A stretch of DNA of 64,000 bases. It comes from Butyricicoccus intestinisimiae. GTDB lineage: Bacteria > Bacillota > Clostridia > Oscillospirales > Butyricicoccaceae. The stretch covers positions 248,001 to 312,000 of the forward strand of contig NZ_JAHLQI010000003.1 in assembly GCF_018918345.1 (NCBI RefSeq), given 5' to 3'. Of the stretch, positions 34,559 to 41,172 are shown one piece after another. The notes beneath the pieces are model-generated. The model searched no databases, had not been told where the DNA came from, and saw only the letters and a list, made by a program, of their open reading frames with translations. Position 1 is the stretch's first letter; each line of letters begins with the position of its first letter. The translations under genes were made by a program, and so were the position numbers.

Positions 34559-34685
34559 ATGTTTTGTGCAATTTGGTCAACTATTTTTTATTTCCTGCAC
34601 GTTCTAATTCATGTTGCACAACAGAACCTTGTTTTTGCCTGCAAACCTGACAATATTTGCCCTCAAATGACCAAAATTTGCACAC
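34559..34685. other. Intergenic region upstream of iolE
   Basis: AT-rich, with several TTGCAC/GTGCAA words (for example near 34565, 34612 and 34677) that may be half-sites of the regulator suggested by the array at 32.1-32.3 kb. No gene seen. Confidence 0.35.
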
Positions 34686-34728
34686 AAAAAAGCCGCCCCT
34701 GCACAAGACAGGGACGGCTCGGTATGCA
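34686..34728 (-). repeat. Duplicated terminator, copy 1
   Basis: 43 bp identical to 35647-35689. Read on the minus strand, a GCCG.CCCTG/CAGGG.CGGC hairpin and T tract end the secreted-protein gene. Confidence 0.92.
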
Positions 34729-34734
34729 CAAATT

Positions 34735-35616
34735 TCATTTGCATCTTGCACGGTTCCACGCATAGCAGCCAATACCTATCCCGGCAGTTCCCAGAATTAT
34801 CCAGATAACTGTATGAGCCGAATCGCTCTCACCACCGGTGCCAATACGTTCATCCGTTTCATCTATTGCATACTCACTCATCCTGTCCGCCATTTCTTCC
34901 ATTGTATAGATCTGCCCCGATTTCAACGGTCGTTCAACCGTCCGCGCTTTTTTAGATCTTTGTACGCCAGTCAGCCGCGGTTCTTCCAGCACAACAATCT
35001 GTATGTTGTGATTGATTGTTTCAACAACAGCAACCGCCGAACGCAGCTTGGGCGAACCTCCCATAACAAACGCCCGATGGATGTTCTCTTTTCCAACAGC
35101 ATCTGCAATTTGCCGGTCTATCTGTTCTGCTGTCTTGTCCTCATCCAATTGTTCCGTCACAACCGGAATCCATTTGCCTGTTTCTTCCCGAATCTGTTCT
35201 TTCTGTTCCTCTGTCAGTACTGCCAGAACGGATTCATCCTCTGTGAGCGGCATTCCCTGTGAAATCGTAACGTGAAAATATGCATTTTTTACCTGTACCG
35301 GAAGCACCCAGACATAATATTCCATGTGTTGTTTGATTTCATCGTATGTCATTTGTTGTTCTTTATAAGAACTATAAACATCCGATTCATCCGCGTAGAC
35401 TTTATATGCCCGGCTCCAGTCAATGTCTGCCGCCGTCACATCTGAGCACATCCCGCTCATCGCATCTAAAACACGATTTGTGAGCGTCGATATTTCCGCA
35501 TAGTCCGCAGAATCCGGTGTGAGCTGCTCCACATATTCCGATGCTGCCAATGCTGTGCCGTTTAAAACAACTGTTCCCAGCAAAACCAAAAGAAGGATTC
35601 CATATACTCTCTTCAT
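34735..35616 (-). CDS. Secreted membrane-anchored protein of TPM-like type
   Basis: 293 residues from the ATG at 35616, which follows AAGGAGGAGAGCG; an upstream extension would run through the duplicated terminator. Signal peptide (MKRVYGILLLVLLGTVVLNGTALAAS), extracellular domain, and one C-terminal membrane helix (about 268-286: HTVIWIILGTAGIGIGCYAW) with a short basic tail. The extracellular part ends in a repeated acidic linker. The family is not certain; the topology recalls TPM proteins. The gene sits between the transketolase and iolE, bracketed by two identical 43-bp terminators, and is probably inserted. Confidence 0.65.
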   Translation of the reverse strand: MKRVYGILLLVLLGTVVLNGTALAASEYVEQLTPDSADYAEISTLTNRVLDAMSGMCSDVTAADIDWSRAYKVYADESDVYSSYKEQQMTYDEIKQHMEYYVWVLPVQVKNAYFHVTISQGMPLTEDESVLAVLTEEQKEQIREETGKWIPVVTEQLDEDKTAEQIDRQIADAVGKENIHRAFVMGGSPKLRSAVAVVETINHNIQIVVLEEPRLTGVQRSKKARTVERPLKSGQIYTMEEMADRMSEYAIDETDERIGTGGESDSAHTVIWIILGTAGIGIGCYAWNRARCK

Positions 35617-35646
35617 CGCTCTCCTCCTTGTGAAATTATGTTGGTA

Positions 35647-35689
35647 AAAAAAGCCGCCCCTGCACAAGACAGGGACGGCTCGGTATGCA
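35647..35689 (-). repeat. Duplicated terminator, copy 2 (terminator of the transketolase genes)
   Basis: Identical to 34686-34728; ends the transketolase unit with a seven-T tract on the minus strand. Confidence 0.92.
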
Positions 35690-35698
35690 TAACGAAAC

Positions 35699-36673
35699 TT
35701 ACTTTCTTGCAATTACCTTCTTGACGTTAGCGATGATCTCTTCAGCAGTCAGCTTGTAAGCTTCCTGCAGGAAGGACTGAGCGCCAACCTGACCAAACTG
35801 GTCATGTACGCCAACCATCTCAACCGGAGTCGGGCACTTAGCAGACAGTACGCGAGCAACAGCAGAGCCCAGACCGCAAGTGCAGTTGTGGTTCTCAGCA
35901 GTTACGATAGCGCCGGTCTCCTTAGCAGACTTCACGATCAGATCCTCGTCGATCGGCTTCCAGGTGAACATGTCGATAACACGAACCTTGATGCCTTCAG
36001 CTTCCAGAGCCTCGTAAGCCTTCAGAGCTTCGTCAACCATGATGCCGGAAGCGATAACGGTAGCTACGTCGTCAGCGGACTCCTTCAGAGTAACACCCTT
36101 GCCGATTTCGAAGTCGGAATCGTCGCCGTATACCTTGATAACGCCCTTACGGATCATACGCATGTAAGACAGTCTGCCTTCAACAGCGGTCAGCTTCTTG
36201 GTGATCTTGTTGACCATGGTGAAGTCGGTCGGATCGATAACGATGGAATCCGGCACGGACAGATACAGTGCGCAGTCCTCGAACGGCATATGGGTACCGC
36301 CGTTGTATGCAGCGCATACGCCAGGGTCAGAACCCAGAACCTTTACGCCCAGCTTTGCATATGCAGCAGACATGAATGCCTGGTCAAATGCACGGCGGGA
36401 GGAGAAGCAGCCGAAAGAATGCATCCAAACCTTCTTGCCGGTAGCAGTCAGACCTGCAGCAACGCCCATAGCGTTTGCCTCAGCGATACCAGCGTTGATG
36501 GTCTGGTTCGGGAATTCCTTAGCCAGCTTTGCGGTGTTAATGCAGTTGTACAGGTCACAGTCAACGTGCATAACGGTCGGATCAGCCGCCATCAGCTCCT
36601 CCATTGCGGTAACGTAACCGTCACGGCAATTGCGGGAGTCCTTCTCATGCTTTCCAATTAAAGTAAAACTCAT
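35699..36673 (-). CDS. Transketolase, C-terminal subunit
   Basis: 324 residues: pyrimidine-binding and C-terminal domains of a split ThDP-dependent transketolase. The cofactor-activating Glu is in NAGIAEANAMGVAAGLT (about residue 65), and HSFGCFSSRRAFDQ, GVCAAYNGGTHMPFEDC and TAENHNCTCGLGSAVA are family segments. It begins 15 bases after the N-terminal subunit and ends in copy 2 of the duplicated terminator. Normally it moves two-carbon units between ketose and aldose phosphates. The location beside iolE raises the possibility of a dedicated substrate (see findings). Confidence 0.9.
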   Translation of the reverse strand: MSFTLIGKHEKDSRNCRDGYVTAMEELMAADPTVMHVDCDLYNCINTAKLAKEFPNQTINAGIAEANAMGVAAGLTATGKKVWMHSFGCFSSRRAFDQAFMSAAYAKLGVKVLGSDPGVCAAYNGGTHMPFEDCALYLSVPDSIVIDPTDFTMVNKITKKLTAVEGRLSYMRMIRKGVIKVYGDDSDFEIGKGVTLKESADDVATVIASGIMVDEALKAYEALEAEGIKVRVIDMFTWKPIDEDLIVKSAKETGAIVTAENHNCTCGLGSAVARVLSAKCPTPVEMVGVHDQFGQVGAQSFLQEAYKLTAEEIIANVKKVIARK

Positions 36674-36688
36674 TTTCGCCTGTCCTCC

Positions 36689-37543
36689 TTACTTTGCAGC
36701 CTTAACAGCAGCAAGCTCTGCTTCTGCTGCAGCGATTGCTTCTTCCCACTGCTCCGGAGTCGGCTGAGAGCTGTGCGCACCGGTAGACTCAGCAAAGGTT
36801 GCGCCCTTGCCCTTGATGGTGTTCAGAATGATTGCGGTCGGCTGTCCCTTGGTAGCGTAAGCTTCCTGAACAGCGTCATAGATCTGCTCTACGTCGTTGC
36901 CGTCCTCTACTTCGATTGCGTTCCAACCGAATGCATCGAACTTTGCTCTCAGGCCCTTGCCGTGAGACATGATGTCGTCAACAGCACCGTCGAGCTGACG
37001 CTTGTTGCTGTCTACAAAGCAAACGAGGTTGTCGAGCTTGTAGTGAGCTGCGAACTGAGCAGCCTCCCAAACCTGACCTTCATCGCACTCGCCGTCGCCA
37101 ACGAATACGAATACGTGGTTGTCACGGCCGTCCAGCTTGTTGCCCAGAGCAGCGCCGGTAGCGGTGGACATACCCTGACCCAGAGAACCAGTCGTCAGAT
37201 CAACGCCCGGAGTCTTGGTTCGGTCGGTATGAGACGGGAAGTTGGTACCCGGCTTGTTCAGGGTGCGGGTCTCTTCCAGCGGATAGAAGCCCTTCAGTCC
37301 CAGTGTTGCATATGCACACGGGCCTGCATGTCCCTTGGACAGAACACACCAGTCACGATCTTCCCAACGCGGGTTCTTCGGGTCAATCTTCATGATATCG
37401 CCATAGAGGACTGCCATTGCGTCTGCGATAGACATCGAGCCGCCTACATGTCCAAAGCCAAGCGAACCGATGGTCTTCAGGGTCTCAACTCGAATTTCGG
37501 CTGCGAATTCACGGAGAGCCTGCATCTTTTCTGCTTTCTGCAT
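36689..37543 (-). CDS. Transketolase, N-terminal (ThDP-binding) subunit
   Basis: 284 residues. The ThDP/Mg motif is complete: FVFVGDGECDEGQVWEAAQF followed by VDSNKRQLDG. Phosphate- and cofactor-contacting segments GFGHVGGSMSIADAM, SKGHAGPCAYATLG and TGSLGQGMSTATGAALG are present. The ATG at 37543 is chosen with TAGGTG upstream; a GTG at 37552 is alternative. First gene of a two-gene unit. It is divergent from the DeoR-type regulator, 333 bases away, which may control it. Confidence 0.92.
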   Translation of the reverse strand: MQKAEKMQALREFAAEIRVETLKTIGSLGFGHVGGSMSIADAMAVLYGDIMKIDPKNPRWEDRDWCVLSKGHAGPCAYATLGLKGFYPLEETRTLNKPGTNFPSHTDRTKTPGVDLTTGSLGQGMSTATGAALGNKLDGRDNHVFVFVGDGECDEGQVWEAAQFAAHYKLDNLVCFVDSNKRQLDGAVDDIMSHGKGLRAKFDAFGWNAIEVEDGNDVEQIYDAVQEAYATKGQPTAIILNTIKGKGATFAESTGAHSSQPTPEQWEEAIAAAEAELAAVKAAK

Positions 37544-37632
37544 TGAATACACCTACCTATTCCTTAATCAAAGAATTGTCAGCACGGCTCGGGAAAACCC
37601 TTTCTCCCCGATACCATACCATACTTTCTTAG

Positions 37633-37661
37633 ATTTTATCATCTCTGTAAACGAATTGCAA
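37633..37661 (-). promoter_or_regulatory. Promoter of the transketolase genes
   Basis: Minus strand: TTGCAA (37656-37661), spacer 17, TAAAAT (37633-37638). Confidence 0.6.
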
Positions 37662-37789
37662 TGCTCGCCCGCCGATTTTTAGAGAAATTTTCCCTGAGAG
37701 CAAAAATTTTGTATTTGCGCGCCGGCATGCTCCGCCGGTGTTCGTGCACCACACACAAAAAAACTGCTCAAGATTTTCTGCATTTTCGG

Positions 37790-37818
37790 TTGGATTTTGT
37801 TCACCTTTCTGTTATAAT
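37790..37818 (+). promoter_or_regulatory. Promoter of the DeoR-type regulator
   Basis: TTGGAT (37790-37795), spacer 17, perfect TATAAT (37813-37818). Confidence 0.7.
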
Positions 37819-37876
37819 GATTTCATAATGGTTTTGTGTTAGTTACTTGTTTGTTCCAAGAAAGCGGGATTTCCCT

Positions 37877-38632
37877 ATGAAAATCAGCAGACTCAATGCA
37901 ATCGAAGAATATGTACTATCCAAAAAGACAGTCTCCATTGATGATCTTTGCGAAGTGTTCAGCGTATCCAAAAACACCATTCGGCGCGATCTGAATGAGC
38001 TGGAAGCGCGCGGCCACATCGCCAAGGTATACGGCGGTGTCACGGCGGTTACGCCGGAGGACGTCATGCCGCTTCCGGTTCGCTCCGGACTCAATCCGGC
38101 TGCCAAAGATCTCATCGGCAAACTGGCAGCGCGCGAGCTGAGCGATGGTGATACCATCTTTATTGACTCGGGTTCCACCGCAGTCAACGTGCTGCGTCAT
38201 CTGCCGCCGCGCATCAAACTGACCGTTGTCACGCACTCGCTTCCAGCCATGGTCGAAGCGGCAAAATACGACGGCATCAATCTCATTTCCCTCGGTGGCG
38301 CATTCAATCCGGCAACCAGCTCGTTTGTCGGTATTTTTGCGCAGCAGGCTTTGTCTGATCTGCGCATCACCAAAGCTTTTCTGTGTGCCACAGGCGTGAC
38401 CGTCGAATCCGGCATGAGCAACACGACATTTCTCGAAGCAGAAATCAAGCGCGGTGTTGTTTCGCACGCGTCCAGTGTCATTCTCGTGGCAGATGACTCC
38501 AAGCTCGGCCACGATGCAACCGTGACCTTTTGCCGCCTGCAGGACATTTCCACCTTTGTCACCGACCAGAAGCCGGCGCCGAAGTTTGTGGAATTTTGCC
38601 GCGCACACAACATTCGCCTCGTTTGGGAATAA
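37877..38632 (+). CDS. DeoR-family transcriptional regulator (IolR/GlpR-like)
   Basis: 251 residues. N-terminal winged HTH (MKISRLNAIEEYVLSKKTVSIDDLCEVFSVSKNTIRRDLNELEARG) and C-terminal DeoR sensor domain with the sugar-phosphate-binding signatures GDTIFIDSGSTAVNVLRHL and LGGAFNPATSSFVG. ATG at 37877 follows AAGCGGG; a TTG at 37847 is unlikely. In Bacillus the inositol repressor IolR belongs to this family and responds to a phosphorylated intermediate. Divergent to the split transketolase and next to iolE, it is the best local candidate to bind the operator array near 32.2 kb, but that link is inference. Confidence 0.88.
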   Translation: MKISRLNAIEEYVLSKKTVSIDDLCEVFSVSKNTIRRDLNELEARGHIAKVYGGVTAVTPEDVMPLPVRSGLNPAAKDLIGKLAARELSDGDTIFIDSGSTAVNVLRHLPPRIKLTVVTHSLPAMVEAAKYDGINLISLGGAFNPATSSFVGIFAQQALSDLRITKAFLCATGVTVESGMSNTTFLEAEIKRGVVSHASSVILVADDSKLGHDATVTFCRLQDISTFVTDQKPAPKFVEFCRAHNIRLVWE

Positions 38633-38649
38633 CGGTACATATCTTTGCG

Positions 38650-38686
38650 AAAAAGCAGCATGTGCAAACGCATGCTGCTTTTTCGT
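38650..38686 (+). terminator. Terminator of the DeoR-type gene
   Basis: 12-bp stem AAAAGCAGCATG/CATGCTGCTTTT with an 8-base loop, then further T residues. Confidence 0.85.
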
Positions 38687-38811
38687 CGTTTTGTCTGTTA
38701 TTCACAATTTGTTTCCACAAATCTTACATACATTCAGGCGTAAAAACCAATTTTCTGTGGTATACTGTTATAAATACTAAAAAACGAGATTGCAGAAAAG
38801 GAGGCATCGCC

Positions 38812-39315
38812 ATGAAAAAATATCCCTATATGATTTGTTCCGCAGCAGTTCTCTGTGCGCTCATGCTCGCAGGATGCGGCAGCAGTCACGAGAAAGAGCT
38901 GGAACAGCAAGTCGCTCAGCTCCAAAAGCAGGTACAGGACTTGCAGACCGATGCCGCAGACAATCCCGAAAGCACGGGTTCCGGCGAATCCGCACCGGCT
39001 TCCGCACAGGAAGAATCTATTGACACGCTGGATGCACTGACCGAGAAGGTACAGAAAGCGGTGCAAAATGCAGATGCCGCAACCGCTTCCGGCTCTTTGA
39101 ATGAGCGAATTTCCGTCTTCTTTGAGCACAAAACCGCTTTAGACGCGCTGGATCGCGAATTAGATGCCTTGGAGGATGATTTTGAGGCGCAGTACCGTTC
39201 CGGTTCTCTGCGCTATGAGGACTTCCGCACACGCGACCGTAAAATCGAGGATCTGGAGGAAAGTCTGGATGACGCGGAAGATCGTTTGGAAAATCGCTTT
39301 GCGTTAGATGATTGA
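38812..39315 (+). CDS. Small coiled-coil lipoprotein
   Basis: 167 residues. Signal peptide MKKYPYMICSAAVLCALMLAGC with lipobox LAGC. A heptad-rich segment follows at once (SSHEKELEQQVAQLQKQVQDLQTD), then a disordered Ser/Gly/Glu stretch and an acidic helical C-terminal part (LDALDRELDALEDDFEAQYR and DLEESLDDAEDRLENRFAL). AAAGGAGG precedes the ATG, and an extended -10 (TGGTATACT) ends at 38766. Function unknown; probably an extracellular structural or chaperone-like protein. Confidence 0.8.
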   Translation: MKKYPYMICSAAVLCALMLAGCGSSHEKELEQQVAQLQKQVQDLQTDAADNPESTGSGESAPASAQEESIDTLDALTEKVQKAVQNADAATASGSLNERISVFFEHKTALDALDRELDALEDDFEAQYRSGSLRYEDFRTRDRKIEDLEESLDDAEDRLENRFALDD

Positions 39316-39326
39316 GCAAAACAATA

Positions 39327-39394
39327 CCCCCTGTGTAGGTTCCGAACAGGTTTTGCAGCCTGTTCCGGTTCCCACACAGGGGGCTTTTTGTCTA
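39327..39394. terminator. Long bidirectional terminator hairpin
   Basis: CCCCCTGTGT/ACACAGGGGG outer stem and GAACAGG/CCTGTTC inner stem, followed by CTTTTT. Convergent between the lipoprotein gene and the HxlR gene. Confidence 0.8.
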
Positions 39395-39405
39395 TGCGCC
39401 GTTTT

Positions 39406-39759
39406 TTACGATTTTTTTCGGTCTTTTTTCCGCTGGTCGTCCAAATATTCTCGCCCCCAGACGCACATCGCGTCAAGAATCGGCAAAACCGTCTGACCAA
39501 AATCCGTCAGTTCATACTCCACCTTCGGCGGCACCACCGGATACACATGCCGCTCCACCAGACCGTCTTTTTCCAGTTCGCGAAGCTGCTGTGTCAGCAT
39601 CTTCGGCGTCACCTTCGGCATCAGCCTTTGCAAACTGCCGAACCGCAAAGCGCCGTCTGTCAGATGATCCAGAATCAGTGCTTTCCATTTTCCCCCAATC
39701 AATCCCAACGTTGCCTCAATCGGGCAATCATAGGGAATCTCTCTTGTGTCTCGCTTCAT
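39406..39759 (-). CDS. HxlR-family transcriptional regulator
   Basis: 117-residue MarR-like winged-helix repressor of the HxlR group. Diagnostic segment: CPIEATLGLIGGKWKALILDHLTDGALRFGSLQRLMPKVTPKMLTQQLRELEKDGLVER. A Cys near the N-terminus (YDCPIE) is the redox/electrophile-sensing residue in YodB and HypR-type members. A palindrome ACCAATTTGGT (39858-39868) lies at its promoter, so it probably regulates itself and the opposing promoter. No target enzyme is adjacent except the inositol genes further downstream. Confidence 0.9.
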   Translation of the reverse strand: MKRDTREIPYDCPIEATLGLIGGKWKALILDHLTDGALRFGSLQRLMPKVTPKMLTQQLRELEKDGLVERHVYPVVPPKVEYELTDFGQTVLPILDAMCVWGREYLDDQRKKDRKKS

Positions 39760-39844
39760 CAGGATTCCTCCTTCCGCCTCGGCCGCCCTCTTTTCCGTTT
39801 TCTATCGTCACCAAAACCATAGTCACTTACCAAAAAGTGCAGTC

Positions 39845-39897
39845 TTGTTTCTCTCGCACCAATTTGGTACTATAATAACAATAGTAGCTTTCCCAAA
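39845..39897. promoter_or_regulatory. Overlapping divergent promoters with a palindromic HxlR operator candidate
   Basis: Plus: TTGTTT (39845-39850), spacer 17, TACTAT (39868-39873). Minus (hxlR): TTTGGG (39892-39897), spacer 17, TATAGT (39869-39874). The palindrome ACCAATTTGGT (39858-39868) lies in the plus spacer, ending at its -10, just downstream of the minus -10. Confidence 0.5.
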
Positions 39898-40124
39898 CAT
39901 ATTATTGAAACCATTTGCCAGCACCCCCATTATAACACCCGTCCGGTGCTTTCACAAGTTTTACCCACCGTTTCGCCTGAAATTTTCGTGTTCTTTTCCG
40001 GCGGAGATGTACACGCATTGACAGCACTCGGTATTATCCGACAGGTTGACAACAGAACGCTATCACAGCTCGCTTGTAACCGTCACGCTGTACAAAATTC
40101 TGTCCGCTTTTATCCGGCGAATTC
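39898..40124. other. Intergenic region upstream of the iolB promoter
   Basis: The rightward promoter at 39845-39873 reads into this segment. No open frame with a ribosome site is convincing. It may be the leader of a short untranslated transcript or the remains of a gene. Confidence 0.3.
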
Positions 40125-40153
40125 TTGAAAAAGAACACACACCATGCTATAAT
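40125..40153 (+). promoter_or_regulatory. Promoter of iolB-iolD
   Basis: TTGAAA (40125-40130), spacer 17, perfect TATAAT (40148-40153). A hairpin GCAAAAGGG/CCTTTTTGC occupies the leader near 40168-40194. Confidence 0.75.
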
Positions 40154-40255
40154 TAAACCATAAATTATGCAAAAGGGATTTGTACGCCTTTTTGCAGCAT
40201 TGTATTCAAATGTTCTGTCCGAATCTGTCGGGCATAGAGAAAGGTGTGTTTTACA

Positions 40256-41071
40256 ATGTACATGGATAAGGAAGTCAAGCGCGGCTATAACGAGTACCTG
40301 CGCCTTGATGAAGGAGAAGGCAAGGACGGCATGATGGATGTCGCTCTGCTGGTTATGGAAGCTGGAGATACCTATACCATCGAAGAAGCAGACAAGGAAG
40401 TTGCCTGCCTGCTGTTTGACGGCGATGTCAACATGAGCTGGGACGACCAGAGCGTAGACATGGTTCGCCCGAATCCGTTCGATTACAACCCGTGGTGCCT
40501 GCTGGTTCACAAGCAGACCAAGATTGTCATCACCGCAAAGGGTCCGTCTAACATTTACGTGCAGAAGACCCTGAACGACAAGACCGAGCCGGAGTTCCCG
40601 AACAAGCTGTTCCGTCCGGAAGATACCGATACTTGGGCACGCGGCACTGGCGGCGTTCTGCAGAACTGCATCAAGCGCGATGTTCGTACCTGCTTCGACC
40701 TCGACATTGCTCCGTATTCCAACATGGTACTGGGCGAAGTTATCAACCTGCCGGGCAAGTGGTCCTCTTACCCGCCGCATCATCATCCGCAGCCGGAAGT
40801 TTACTTCTACCGCTTTGACAAGCCGCAGGGCTTCGGCGCAGGCTGGGGCAACGGCGAGCTGTACGAGACCCACCACAACGGTCTGTCTCTGATCACCAGC
40901 AAGATGCATTCTCAGGTAACCGCTCCGGGTTACGCATGCTGCTATGCATGGGGCATCCGCCATCTGCCGGGCGATCCGTGGGACAAGACCCGTGTTGACG
41001 ACGTTGAGCACGAATGGCTGGTACGCGACGACGCAGATGACCACATCTGGAAGTGCTCTACCGGTTACTAA
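40256..41071 (+). CDS. iolB: 5-deoxy-glucuronate isomerase
   Basis: Converts 5-deoxy-D-glucuronate to 2-deoxy-5-keto-D-gluconate (DKG) in inositol catabolism. 271 residues; ATG at 40256 is preferred, with AAAGGTG nine bases upstream. Bicupin fold: the metal site of the C-terminal cupin is visible as YPPHHHPQPEVYFYRF, with a later HHNGLSL and HSQVTAPGYACCYAWGIRHL segment supplying the remaining ligands. First gene of an iolB-iolD unit on the plus strand. iolC, which normally phosphorylates the product, is not present in the window. Confidence 0.93.
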   Translation: MYMDKEVKRGYNEYLRLDEGEGKDGMMDVALLVMEAGDTYTIEEADKEVACLLFDGDVNMSWDDQSVDMVRPNPFDYNPWCLLVHKQTKIVITAKGPSNIYVQKTLNDKTEPEFPNKLFRPEDTDTWARGTGGVLQNCIKRDVRTCFDLDIAPYSNMVLGEVINLPGKWSSYPPHHHPQPEVYFYRFDKPQGFGAGWGNGELYETHHNGLSLITSKMHSQVTAPGYACCYAWGIRHLPGDPWDKTRVDDVEHEWLVRDDADDHIWKCSTGY

Positions 41072-41172
41072 TCCCCATTTTACCCCCTTACCCCCGCTTA
41101 TTTGAAAGAAAATAAGATAGATTTAAACAATGTGAGAATTGTGTAACAATTACATGAGGAGGAAATATTCCA

